From the NCBI RefSeq assembly GCF_028009165.1, contig NC_079242.1:3782001-3846000 (forward strand): 64,000 nt of DNA, written 5' to 3'. Under the pieces are notes generated by a model. It was not told where the DNA came from. It ran no database searches and saw nothing but the letters and a program-made list of their open reading frames with translations. The stretch is from Akanthomyces muscarius. Its lineage: Eukaryota > Ascomycota > Sordariomycetes > Hypocreales > Cordycipitaceae. The translations under genes and the position numbers were made by a program. This document shows, in pieces, positions 45,586-58,974 of this stretch. Position 1 is the stretch's first letter, and the number at the start of each line of letters is the position of its first letter.

Positions 45586-47493
45586 GACTGTGCGCCGACT
45601 CAATTCCAGATAACTTAGGGATGCAGAGAGAGAAAAAAGTACTTCGCGATCCAAGGAGGGAATCCGGGGTACGGACGCGAGGGAGGGTAGCGGGAGGAGG
45701 AAGGGAGATCGGAAGGGGGGGTGCAAGATCTGGCTGCGAAAAAAAAAAAGCTTGGGGAAGAGTCAATTGGGGGAGAGGAAGCAACCATCAAACGGCGTTT
45801 GGGGACAGAAATTCAGAGGGCCAAAGTCGGGGACAAGTCGGAGCGCGCGGCGGACCGGTAATGGCTCGGGAAGGCCTCCTGGGGGGGGGGCAGAGGCTGG
45901 GCTGGCTGAGAGGTACCACGGAGGTAACGTTCGACGTTCCGTCTGAATACAAGCGTGGAGAAGCAATCCAGGTACCTGGCCCTACCCTTAATTAATTTTT
46001 AGTTGAGCGCCCTAGGCCGCTCCGTGTAGCCGTGGGTTTTGCTAGTGGCTCTGCGGCCCCTGAAAAGGCTCGGCAAGCATGTGCTTACACCTGTCCAGGT
46101 CCGCCAAGAGGTACCTCACATGTACCTGCGGCATCACAAGACAAAGAGCGAGCCCGCTATTACTACAGGCGCTGGAGCACCACGACACGACGAGGCCCAG
46201 CGACGAGGCCGTGGCTTACGAGAGAATGTCAGATGGGGCGAGATAAGCCTGCGTAAGTCGCGCGTTTAACCTTGTCTGCAGGGTCTCTGGGGAGGAAAGG
46301 GACAGACTCCGTGACACATTTTGTATCTAAAGATGAAGAAAAAAACCTCACTGTGAGACGAAGGGAGAACATGAGAGGACCGACAGGCACCTCGGTGTGA
46401 CCACCAGTGGCTTTGCGCAACTACTCCGCCCCGTGTCCGTGGAGCGGAACCACAGGAACCTATTTATTAGGTAGCCACAAACAAGTCCACGCGACAAGCA
46501 GAGAAAATTAAAACAAATACCCTTCTTGCCCGCTCATTTGTCCACCAAGGTTCCCCCCGAGAATCACCAAAACGGACAGTTCCGGTGCGAGGGGGGGGCC
46601 GCCGTGTCGGCGTACAGACAGTAATTTCGACGAAATACAAGAAGCTAGCCTTGTTTATTCTCCAACATGCGCACGCAACGCACACGACCACAACGAACGT
46701 CGCAGCGGTCCTGGGGATACACATACACTAGGAAAATACCGGGCAGGGGGTGAGGGGACCCGGCTATAAGAGGCACGCTTATTCCCCCGCGCGCGCGCCG
46801 CTCGGCAGACTACCTAAGCAGCGACGATGGCACAGCAAAAAAGTGCAAACAGACATCAAACTCGACGAGAAGAAAAATTCAGTAGAGACGAAATGTAAAG
46901 ATTGGATGGCCGGCGCATGAACAATTTGGCGCGTTTCGTGCAACGGCGCCGGTGTCGTGCAGCCGCATCTGCATGCGAGTTCGGAGCAGCATGCAGCCAG
47001 CACAACGTCACACTGGCAAGCGGCTAGTGCAGTAGGGCTGCATCCCCAGTTACCTGGCACGTACTTTGTAATGGCAGGGCAAACAGCGATTGCCTCGTTT
47101 CCCGCGCTTCGGTCATGCAAATCGTGAAAACTCCATGCAGCACCAGCCAGGATGTGCGCTTGGTGTGCTACCATCTGGTCTGTCATGCGAGGCCATGTGA
47201 TGAACGCTGTCGCTTGTCACCGGTGAAACAGTGTGCCACCGCCACTTGTATACCGACTCTAGGCATACCAATCATGAATCACGGTAGATTTAAAGCAACA
47301 TAATGCAATAGCAATTTGCCGTTTGTATCTATTTTCATAAGACATTCTCGTCGAATTAAGTATTTTGAGCCATTATAGAAATTTCCATCCCGCAAGCCAG
47401 CTCATGCAAGTCATGATACACAAACTACACGATAAAATGTCAAAGACGAAACAAGAAAAAAACAGTTCCTAAACACCGTGACCGTAACAACCT
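45586..47493. other. Intergenic, AGC1 promoter and cyclin 3' flank
   Basis: 1.9 kb without a supported gene. The AGC1-proximal 200 bp are purine-rich on the + strand (a pyrimidine-rich leader on the coding strand), and short purine runs and G runs occur elsewhere. Confidence 0.5.
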
Positions 47494-49796
47494 TTATCCC
47501 TCAACTGGCGGTAAAAGCCCGCTTGTATACTGTAAATGTTCCAAAGTGTCGTGCGGTTGCACTGGGTGAGATTTCGACGCCCGAATCGGCGCCGTGTGAT
47601 GTGGTAGTGTGAATCCGCTGTCCAGAGCGTGCTGCACCATCGTTGCAGCCTCCTTGAACCTCTTCTCGCGGTATTTCTCATAGACCGCTGCATGGTGCAA
47701 CCGAGGATGCTCGCAGCATTCGATCAGCATCGTTACGAGCGGCTTGAGCTGGCTCCAGGTATAGCCAGAAAAGTAGACGTGGGCCTTGGTCTACCAAGAC
47801 GTGTTAGTCAATCATGCCAAAAAAAAATCACATTTCGCGCCTGCACATACCCAGTCACCCTTGTTAAGTATTAGCCTTGACAGGCAGTGCGCACCAGCTG
47901 CGAGGAAGCTGGGCGGTGAGGCCACGAATCTCTCGTCCATAATAGTGAGCTCGAGAAAGTACTTGGCCAGCGTACGCGTATCCAGATCATAGTCATCAGC
48001 CTTGCTGACTCTGCGCAGGAAACTCATTGGGCCCGGCCAGCCGAGCTCAAAGTTGAGCATGCTAAGCATGAAGCGCTCAGCCTTGAGAATCTCTTCCGGA
48101 GAGTAGCCATTGTCGACCATGAAGACGATTTCATCCATCGACGGGCAGTTGATTTCCTCGTACTTGGACGCAACGAGCAAGGCCGTGGCGCCGACGAGCT
48201 GCAGTTTGGTTACCGAGATGATCTTGTAGGACAGGAAGCGGTCGATGTAATTGACAGTGAGATATAGCGTCTCTGGCAGCAGAGCAAACCGGCTGTGGAC
48301 TTGCACCAGCCAGTCCATCAGGACCGAGCGCATGGACCATTGAATCTCTGTTTGCATCTCCATGTAGTGGGGGTTGGGAAGCAATTTGATCTGCTAAGCG
48401 GTTAGCCACAGTTGTCTGCATACAGCTCAAAGTGGTAGCGTCTACTTGCCTCAAGCTCGCGCAGATAGTCAAAGATTTCGTCACCATACTCGGCCACCAT
48501 GCTGACATCCCAGGCCTCTTCCTCAAAATCGTCTGCAAATCTTGAGTTCTCCACTTCGAATCTAGCCTCCTCCAGCTCACGCTGGATGCGGGCCGTCACG
48601 CGAGGAGCAAGTAAGGTTGTGGCACCAACAGTGTTGTAGTCTCTTGATCGGAAACTATGCGCAGTCGTGTAGGCTTGATCCTGGTCGTCGTATTCCTCGT
48701 CTTCTTCTTCGTCCCACTCTTCAGGTTCTGAAAGAGCAGGGTATGATGATTCTTTATATGAATGGCCGGTGGTGGGCCGAGTCTCTGCAACAGCAGAGCC
48801 GTTAGCCAGAAGTGGCATCGCGTCAGCCGCAAGCGCTGGTAGCTGTGATTCAGAGTCGATATGGTATGGGCCCGTGTCGAAATAAACGGTGTGGCCGCTC
48901 GCCTGCTCGAGAGCAGGAACGTGCAGCTCGTCAAGCTCAGGCTCTTCCGGAATGTCGAGATGTGATGACTCGTAGTCAATCTTTTCGAAAAACTTGCTCT
49001 GCGTTCTACGCAGGGAGGGTTGCTGCAGTTTAAGTTGAGGCTGGCTCCTGTAGTGTCGAGGTTGCTTTGCAGCGTGTGATGTGTTGGTCTCAAGAAGGGC
49101 AGAGACCTGGTCGTGCTTCTCCTTGGAGAATCGTGTAAGAGGCAGGTTTACAGAGACCTCGATGTCATGGTGAGCAAGAGGTTGCTGCTGGTGAGCAGGA
49201 GGCTTGGGCGCTTGGATTGATTGGCTCTCAGAAAGAGGCTTGATGATTTTGTTGCCAAGAGCACCGGAGCGAAGAGCTGCGCGAGACAGAGAATCCTTGC
49301 TGTAGGCAGCATTCTCCTTGTTCAGATTCGAACCGATGGGGCCATGCGTCGAGATAGCGGCAGACTGGGCTTTGAGGCCAGCTTTGGCACCTTCATGAGC
49401 AGCAGAGTGCCTGGACGTATTGGTCACATCGCCAAAGGCAGCACGCTTGGCTGGGCCGCGGAAGCCCGCGGTGGCGGCGGACACCATGCCGGCGAGGCTT
49501 CCGGTAGACTTGTGACGGTGGTGCAGGCTGGGTGCAATGTTGTTCTCGGAGGCAAGGGGTCGGAAACGCTGCTGCAACCCGGGGAGGGAATGTTATTAGT
49601 ACTTGCAAGCAAGATATTCGCAAAGGGGGGAATAAACGAAGAAACAGGGCAGACAGAAGTCGACGGGGAAGAACGAGTCGAAATAAAGTGAAATAAGTAG
49701 AGACGGTAACAATTGCCGTCAATGGCCAGGCGAGAGGAAAAATTCGCAAGGTGCGAGAGGGATGCACGTTTGGAGCAAACTCACCCGAGTGTCCAT
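47494..49796 (-). CDS. nimE: B-type mitotic cyclin
   Basis: Four exons (49796-49785, 49571-48450, 48390-47851, 47790-47494) join in phase to give 656 residues. It is the regulatory partner of Cdk1 for entry into mitosis. The destruction box RAAFGDVTN (47-55) and a KEN box (89-91) mark it for APC/C degradation. A long disordered region (about 90-300) includes an acidic run. The cyclin fold starts near 379 with the signature MRSVLMDWLVQVH, continues with LLVASKYEEI, and the second cyclin box runs to the C-terminus. The first coding exon is only 12 bp (Met-Asp-Thr-Arg). The second intron uses a GC donor (GAG|GCAAGT), a known rare but valid class. The gene is longer than A. nidulans NimE by inference, mainly in the disordered head. 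Confidence 0.93.
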
Positions 49797-52700
49797 GTTG
49801 TTTGGCAGCTGCCAGGCAGTGTGATTTCGGCTGTAGAACAACGAAGTCGGGGGCGGAGCGTAGTAGTTGGACGCTCCAGGAGGATGCGGAGAGTCCCGAC
49901 GATCTCGTGGAAATGACGGACCGTGAACGCGATTCTAATTCATTTGCGTCCTTTTCTTTCTTTCTCTTGGTTTCTCGTGGTTCTCTTTTTTGTTGTGTTG
50001 CGGCGTTGACGCGAAAACGGGCTGGCGCAAGGTTTCAGAGACAACAGCGTAGGTGCCGGCGACAAAACAAAAGAGGGCCGGGCCTGATAACAAACAGCCA
50101 AAAAATGTCGTTTCCGCCAAGCAGATGATGGCTGCGATTGCAAGCAGAAAAAAAAAAGTATGCAAGGCCAAAAAAAGAAGCGAATCGAATAAGAAAAGTT
50201 GGATGCTGATGCAAAAAGTATCAAATGGTAAAGACGCGCAAATGTCGAATTCGTTAGCTTGGGGGCAAGGAGATTACGCTGGCAACACCAGAGATGAGTA
50301 TGTACCAGGGAATGCTCCAGGACGACAAGGCAGAAAGAGAGAAAAAATGGCAACAACACTGCAGACGTTTGCGGCCGGAAAAAAATAGACCGGACAGCAA
50401 GCTAAATGTTCCAAAGCAAGGGGAAGGAAAAAAGGGAGAGCGAGCAGTGGCCTGTGTTGCTATAATACGAAAGAAGTACCAAATTACGAGATGACAGGTT
50501 CATGGCCCTTGTAAAGTACATGCGCAGCTCCGGCTGCAATGTTGTTTATTTGTTTACGGCCAGTCACTAGTCGCAACAGCAGGTACCCATGGCAGCAAAC
50601 TACAGTGTGGAGGGTACGAGCGGGCCGGACACTACGATTGAGCCTGGGGCGGCCAGTACTTTGCAGAGAGCCCCGTCATCTCATCCAATCGAGGCTCGCC
50701 TGCAAACACTCTCTCCTTCTTGCTGCAAGGAATTCTGGCCTGCGCTGGTCGTTTGGCATGCGGTGCACGGATCACGCCGCGGCCCCAACGCGCCCGAGCC
50801 AGAACAAGGGCGGTCGTCACGGCGATGACGATTTTCCGGGGCTGGCTGACTAAGGGGTTACCGGCCGGCCGTTCGATTGTGTGGTGGCGCCAGACAGGAA
50901 AGACAAAAAAACGTTGCAGCGGAAAGGCGGTGGCGGCCAGCATAATGCCAGGCTAGTACAGATCGGGAGTCGTGCTGCGGCCTGTCGCGTCTCACCAGCG
51001 TCCAGCAATTCGAAACTTTCTGCTCCCAACGAGCGCCGCAGCACAATCCCCGCCGGATTAAACTGCAACGCATGCTCATTTAGTTGCATTCTTGTCCCGT
51101 GATACCAGCGCAAAAATTTCCGGGGCCTTCACCCGCGCGCAAGGGTCGTTTTGTGGCGTTGCCGGCCGGCGTGGCGCACCCGCGTCGTGGCGTGCCTGGT
51201 GGTAACGCCAGATGTCCGCGGTTGCACGTGATCGCGATCGAAGATCTGGGCGCGCACTTCGCACTGTGAAACGCCCCAACGTCGGTCGGGTCGGCCAGTC
51301 GGCCGCGGCAGCTGATTGATGGCCAAGGAAGAAAAAAGCATATGCGAAAAGCATGTGCCGGCGTACGCGCGCATTGCCTCGTAGACGGATGGGCCGGTTT
51401 GGTCTTTTCTCATATTAATTCGTATGGGACGAATATGCGCCAATCGATGCAGTCGGAAGCTGACGCAAGAAACACTCGCATCCCGTTAGCCGCCGAGGGG
51501 CAGAAAAAGGGCTCGTTTCGACGACTCGGCAAGTGGAGTTGGTTTATTTTTTGTCCTCTTGCGCATCCCGTCATGGAATGCTCATTTGCGGTTGCTTGCA
51601 TGGGGAAAGGCGATCTTTATCGGGCTTTCATCTGTCTTGGGTCTTTTCTCTTTTCCTTATTTAGTTTCCGAGCGAAAACGTGTCTTGTACCCGTGTAGCT
51701 GCTTGACAGGGCCGCCGGTGTCGCATGGACACAGCTTGCGCATCGTCTCATCTTGCGCCTACCCTACGCTCACATTTTGCGCCAACATGGGATAAGCTGT
51801 TGAAACGTAATACACACAAGCCCACAAGTATGCAAGCGGCGATTTTTTTTTTCACCTCTTCGCATTTCTTCATTGGTTTACCTCGCTGCCCTAGCTACCA
51901 AGTCTGGCAGCCGTCGTCGAGGAGGGGTTGCAGCCACCAACATGTTCTTATTTTGGTACTCCGCCACGCCGTCCTTCCCACGGCATCCGATAGGGCGTTT
52001 CCGCGACGGAGGAATCAAGACCAATGGTTTCGCTCTCGAGCGACAGCGCGGCGCAAAAGATAGATACTGCCAAATTACCCGTAACCCCCCCCCCCCCCCC
52101 CCCATTTCACGCCATCTGTGACTCGGCATGGTCCACACACACCGTACACACACAGCCAGCCTCGCGCAATCTCACAACCGAGAACCTCTGTGAACCAATT
52201 GCGACAACATAGCCCGTGATAGGTTCGTCCAAGATTAGAAACTACACCATCCCCGGTCTTGCACGACGAATGCGCGCCACGTTGACGAGCCATTCCGTAA
52301 CACAGCAGTGCTCAAAACCCCGTCGTCCAGTGACCTCTGGCCGTTTGCGCATGTCCCTTGATGGGGTGACTGGTTCCCCTCCTTGCCCTCTCGGGCGGCT
52401 ACGATTTTTGCGCAACGTTGCGCTGCGTCGCATTTGACCTCTTCACTGGTCCAAGACCATCGCAGTAGAGTCGTGAGAATTTTTGCTGTCCCTAGACTAG
52501 TTTGCGCTCTTTGTGAAAAGTGTGCGCGCGATGCGCAGCGCGACACGAATGGTCAGCCCTCGAGGCCGCGCCAAACGCCCAATGCCGCGTCGCAATGACC
52601 GAGACAGATCCGCGCTGGCTCGAGGCAAGCTGCCCGGCTGATCGCATCGCGTCGCAAGCGATCGCAATCCGGCCAATTGTAAATTCACAGGTCCAATTGT

Positions 52701-55700
52701 CGTGTCTGCACCCATTTGCGCCGTGCGCACCGACAGCTTTGGGCGGCGCAGGTTTCGTCGCACCTCGGTGCAATAGCGCAAGCTGCCCGTTGGCCCAGCC
52801 ATGATGGCCCTCCACTCCCCCGGTGGCGTGGCATGACACGGTCGTGCGGCGAGCCTCGAAAACCTTAAAGAGGGACCATGGCCCAAAGTTTACATAGATA
52901 GGGTGTGTGTGTGCCTTGCTGGTCTCGTCGCGGGCTTGCTTCAGACAGGCGCAATCGGGCTGGTCATCGGCGACTGTGGGCTGGGGTAGCTAGCAAACGA
53001 CGTCGGCCATCACCCACGTCAGTTTGCGCAGATACCCGCGGGAGCTTGGGCGCGCGCGCGCGATGATAGAAATGATTGCATATCGCGACATGGGAAGAAG
53101 GGATGCAAAACGAGCGACGGCGGCGATTGGCGACGGCGGCGCAAAGACTTCAGCTCATCGCAGGACTGTCAAGCTCCATTGTCCGAGCCCAGCAAGATTC
53201 ACTTATGCGCGCGCCGGTCGGTCATGGCTTCATGACACGGGGGCTCTTTTCGTCTTGTTTACTCTTGTTTATATTTGAGGTGGCAATTGTGTTTAATTTG
53301 CATCCACTGGGTGGCGAAAAAAACTATTTTTCCTTTTCCGTGTCCTGGATTCTCATTTCCGGCGGATATTAACTTACCTGGTAGCTTATTTTTCTGCCTG
53401 GTTATCCGCCCCTCGACCGAAAAGGCACCAACGCCCAGAGCACAGGCACAATGATGAAAATAAAAGTAAAATGGAAAACAGCGCTCCTCCACTTTGAAGC
53501 ACAAGCATGAGCCGTGGAATGATGGGCCTATTCATGCAATTACCGGTAAGTAGTGCGGGCATGCGCTGCAGCAGTGTTTCGATGTGAGCAGCGCGGGGTT
53601 CGACGAGAGCGGTGACGGGCCAAGATGCAGTCAAGCCCCCCCCGGGCGCTCGAGTGTGAACCCCAGCACGTTTGTTGGGCGGAAGAAGCATCCCCGGAGC
53701 CCTTGTGTGACTTTGGGGGCGCGCGGGCGGCAGACAAACTACAGAGGACGGCGACGGGTAACTATCATTATGCAGATGGGACGGGCTACTGCAGCTCTTG
53801 TTCTCACGTTGTCAGCTTCTGCGTAATCTGGGCAGCAATAACAACAACATCGGGTAGCGAGAAGAACAGGGTCACGAGCTGAGCATGTGTGCGTGTGTGT
53901 GCAGCAGGTACGGTACTGGGCGCCGCCGAGGCGACTCGTCGCAAAGAGAGGTGCAGCCAGCCCTGTCGCAAAAGTGGTCTTTATACAGATCACGGTCAAG
54001 GGTGAGGGGAAAGCAGCGCACCATGCAAGGGTCCGCAGCGGTTCGTTGGCCAAACCATACTGGGGTGTGTCAGTACCTCCAAAACTGTCAATTCGACGGT
54101 AGTATTTGCTGGTGAGCGAGGGCGGGTTATCCTTCGAGGAGGCTATGCAAGCTTTAAATGGATGGACCGGGCGGAAGAGGCAAGAATCGACCAGGAAAAG
54201 TCTGAGGTGAAATGTCGGGTCCAGAACCGCCAAAAACACGCCCCAAAGGGGAACTAGACCAGAGACATTGGTATCCGATGACAATCCATGACGGAACGCC
54301 TTGCCGTGGTACAAGAAAGGAGAGGAGGAAGAAAAAAAGGAGCAGAATCTAGCAAAGCGACTGCTTGCGTACATGTTACAGAATGAGAGCGGGCAAGCGC
54401 ATAGTGAAGCTGCCGAATTGACTGGCAGAGAGGATGAGCAGCTTGAAACGCAATTATGCCCAAAGAGGAAAGCAAAATAACACTTGAGCAAATGCACAAA
54501 GCCATTGGTGCCGTACTCGAGGCCTGACCTTGGCCTGCCAGCAAAGGATTGCTCTGCGCTGGCACGTTTATTTATTTACCGCCACAACTGGGCAGAGTCA
54601 CGCCAATGTGGTCCCCATGTCGCAAAAGAAGGGTCATCTGGGCAAAGGCGACTTTATCTTGCGTTCTACTTGCCGGCATCATGGTCCTCGCTGTAGACCT
54701 GGGACAGCAAGGTCACTAACTTTACTATCTAAAATACATCACTTTGACCATCACGGTGGCTGGTTGACTGAGCAAAAGACCGTTCTTGTCAGCCCAAAAA
54801 GACCTTGTAATTGGTCCAAACTAATACGCAGATTGTGTGTCATTATTTACTAGCGGATTGGCGGGCTGGGCGCAAGACCACCAGTTTTTTTTTTTTCAAC
54901 ATGTGTGCGTGATATCGAGCCTAATACATGATGAATGCCGAGCGAGGGCCGTCCATGGGCGGCAGGCCAAAGACTGCGGACTGCAGAAGCTGTTCTGTCC
55001 AAGTCACACAAATGCACACAAACAGACAGAGCCGCTTCGTGCATTTCTTTTGTGTTGTTGATGATGACTCTTGTGCTACACACCACTCCACATTCTCGAG
55101 CGACATATGGTTCCGGGCCTTGTCTCGTGCACACGGTCTGTTGCGCCGTGTCTTGGGTGTTTTTAGCCCGGAACGCGCTAACGAAGCGGTATTATTTATG
55201 AAGATGGATTGTGAATTACAAGAGACCATTGCTGGTATACAGTATGTCGTACAGTGTGCATGTCTTGTGCCGGCGGAAAAAAAAAACAAGTGTCAAGGTG
55301 AGCACAGGCTGTCGAACACCTGTTTGAGGCATACACCACGAACCCGAATCCGGCCATCTGTGAGGGGGAAGCTTTCCGCGCAGCCAGTTAGATTACTGCA
55401 AAGTGAGCGAAACCACGGATTCGTACAGATGATGATAATGACGAGGTGTCAGCTGAAAAAGCGAAGTAGCTAGTTGGAGCGTATCACTCGCAGTTTGTCT
55501 TGCCGCCCGCCATCAGAGCAAGGCTATACCTAATTAACTACCTAACCAACTAGTTCAACCGCCAAAGATAGCAGCTCCTCCCCACCAACCGAGGGTGTGG
55601 GACGGGCTGGGTGGCAGACTCGCTGGCTTTGCTTGGGTGCGCTCTCAAATACCTGCATAGGCATTGCGCTCAGCAGGCTATTGATGTGGGAGCGCAGCTC

Positions 55701-58700
55701 AACATCATACAAAGAGGCGAAAGTGAGAATACCGCAGATCGATCGCCCGGGTTGTGGTGGTACTGGTACAACATGCATGCATGGGCGAATCCGAGGTGGG
55801 AGTTGGCAGTGCTGGCAAACAGAACAACGGGGTGAGAGCACGCGCTGTTCTGGCGGCGCAACGGACGACTCTGCGCTCATAAAATCCATAGCCAAGAAAG
55901 TCATGAATCAAAGTTTCCAAGGAGGGACATACGATTTGTTTGATCCCCTTGCTGAAGAGCGCGAGCGGTAACGTATAGACTGCAACGGATACATATCACG
56001 GCCCTGTAACCTCTGCGGGCGTACGGTCAATGCTGTGTGCCCGCCAAAACAAGAGCAGACCAGACCCTGTGGCAGCTGAGCGCTGCGCACGCCACCATCT
56101 AGGGAAATACAGCGCCGCTTGCCAATGAGATGCCTGCTTCTCTGCCTTAAGAATCCGGTTTAGCCGCCGAGGGAGCTCTTTGAGGAACAGGGCAAACGAA
56201 GCTCCTTGTTTCGGCTTCTACCGATTGCGCATTCCTCTCTCTCTATTTTGACGGGATTTGTGCTACAGATTGGCCTGTCTGGCATCGAGTCGTCGGCAGC
56301 GAATGAATCGTACCTTGCCTTAACTTATGCGCTGGCGGAAATGGGTGCGAAAGCGGGCCAAGGTTGGAGCCAGAACGGACATATGACACCCTCTGTGCAC
56401 GAGTACGGCTAACGTTAGTTTGCCCTTCTACCGCCCATGTTGCTTGGTCTATTTACAGTCTATTTTAATTCATCATCTCATCATTCTAGGCCGTTTGTTT
56501 TGCAGCTCCCACCCGCTGCCAGGCCCCCCAAGGCACCGCCAAACGGGCATTGCAGGCTGCAGATGGCCATCACCGCTACTATCCGCTAAGCACTTCGCAG
56601 TGGCTACAGCGCCGATGCGGCCGATGGACTGGAACCCGCTGATGATGCAGCCATCACCGCTACCTTCAAGCCGCCTCGAAGCCACCGATACCATGGTGGC
56701 CAAGTCGACCAGGCATAACGACAAGGCACTATAGCACCGCAACACTGAAATTGCAGCTTCCGGAGCGGCTTCCTCTCTCGCCGCGTCCAGCACGACCCAA
56801 TCTGCTCTGTCGGCCACGGCCAAAATGAACACGTTCGTCACACCATCTCGTCTCGTAACCCTCACGCCATCGAAGCCCGCCCGAGCCGTTTGTTCGCCGT
56901 CCGGTGCAATGACTGACTGCCGTCATGGGTCCCAACCTTGAGCAGCGCTAGTAGCTTGTCCATCCCACTCACACCACGACAATCCATGTAGTCTTGCATG
57001 CAGGCAATACGTGATGTACATTGGCATGCTTCTGGTCGATTGGGCGGGAACCCTGTGCGAAGAGGTACCCTTGAGAGCTCAATTGTGCCTGTCTTGTCGT
57101 CGTCTTGTGCAAAACTAATAAATGTCTATCGGCCTGTCCACCTACCTACCTGCCTACCTATGCGGCTTGACCAGTTAGCGCCGGTGGGGACTCGCTCGAG
57201 GCGAAATGGCGGAGGAGGTGTGTGGATGGAGACGAGACCCAAGGCGAAAGCGGAAGAGGAAGAAAAAAAAGAGGCACACGCGGGGCAATGGTTATGGAAG
57301 GAAAATTCCAAAGATGGAGAGAGAGGAAGAAACCTCACCATGTAGATATAGGTTCGCCAGAGAGGTACGAGAAGGTGTCGCTGAACATGGCGCCGCCCGC
57401 GAATGCCTCCATCCCAACGGATACCCGTCTCGATCCATCGGCTTGCGAAACCTTGGGCACGTTTTAGGCAGTTCCATACCTGAGCCCAGGCTGGCCCGGC
57501 ACAGTGCCACACACACACCATCTGCTCGCTCTGGCGGCTTTCAGGTGACTCTGGGCCGGCCTCTCAGTGGATGGTGAGTGGTCGACCTGGAAGAACGGTG
57601 AGAGAGAGAGCGAGAGAGGCGCTGCGCGGTATCATGTATGAGGTAGCGCCTCCGATGCCTGCCCGCACTGTACTGGCGCAGCACGGCACGGGCAGTGCCT
57701 GGCGCAAACAGAAAGCTGCGGCATTGGAGCTGTCGCGAGCGGCCTCTGCAGCATCTACGCGGAGCATCACCCAATGGTCAACACAGATTCACCCTCGTAA
57801 TAAATAAAAATCGAATAGTTGCGCCATGCTGCTGCATGCTCTGATGCGCTTCCTCCTGCCAAGGGAGAACGGGGAGGCGTGCCATGGCCTCGGACGATCC
57901 GCCCATCGTAGCACAGCAGGGTCAGAGGGCACGAGGTGCCTCCTTAGGGTGGTAGCGCTGGCTCCAGGGTTACAGCGCATCCCAGGCACCTGCTGGCTGC
58001 TGGACGCCCGCTGCCAGCGGGCCGGCTGCAGCGGCCTTGGGCGACCGTCTCTGGCGACCTACAGCGCTCTTAGGGCATCTTCGATCGCTGCGATCCTCCT
58101 GTGGCTGGTCCTCCAGGGCACTGTTTAGCGAGTTCCTCCCACTGTACCAGCAGATGAAGCTGCTGTGCTCCCGTCCCAGCCAGCCAGGTCCCAGGCGTTG
58201 GATAAAATCGTTTTGGCCTCGTACTGCCTGCTCCTCTTTTCCCCATGCACACCAAGTTCCGTCGACCACTTCTGCCTCAAAACCACCTCTATCCAGCAAC
58301 CTGTATAAATCTCTGGTAAGTCCTGATGCATCGATTTGCTATCGCGATCCTCCATTCGCACTTCCTTGCCCGTATACATAGCCTTCCCGGCGTCGCATTC
58401 CCCGGCGCCTCCATACATCCGCCTTGCCCATACACTCTGCGACGTTCGACCGCCAGACTCTGCGTCGAGTCCCCTTCCTCCTCTTGCCATCATCGCACCA
58501 CTCTCTGCTTCGCATCAAAAGCCATTCCCATCGCTAATTGCGACAGACTCTGTCCCAGATTTTCCCGCTGGCTGCTTCCGCACGGCCAAAAGCGTACTCT
58601 CGTTTTCTCGCCTTCTGCGCCAGCCCGGTGCTGACGACTCGGCGCTAGCCCGCCCTCTCCCAAGCACTCCACGGCGGTGATGCAGGCTTGAACTGCATCT

Positions 58701-58974
58701 CACCAATCTCACGCCGCTCCTTCGAACCCATCGATCGCTACAATCAAAGCATACTCTGCTGCCCTGATCGCCTGCTGGATTCTGTCCGCTCGCTGGTCTT
58801 TGCGGTCGCTCGTTTACTCCTGTGTGCCTTGTGCCCTTGACCCGAGCCTCTTGGCACCTGCGTCCGCAAAAACCGCATCACCGCAGACGGTACGCTGGCC
58901 TTTTTCCGGCACCCACAGCCTCATCTCTGCATCGCTTGGTGTCGATCGATCTTTATACCACATATACGGGCACC
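49797..58974. other. 9.2-kb gene-free region between two divergent regulators
   Basis: The start codons of the cyclin gene and of the Zn2Cys6 gene face away from this interval, so it contains both promoters. No open frame of convincing length or composition occurs. It holds a 17-bp C run at 52087, an alternating CG run near 53052, many A or T runs, and a C/T-rich 600-bp leader before 58975. Long leaders with upstream frames or non-coding RNA are possible. Confidence 0.5.
52087..52103. repeat. Poly-C tract (about 17 bp)
   Basis: An uninterrupted run of C in non-coding DNA. Confidence 0.85.

Noticed and set aside
44011..45618. 535-codon open frame on the + strand
   Set aside because: It is antisense to the mitochondrial carrier exons; third-position GC bias keeps the opposite frame open. 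It has no recognisable motifs.
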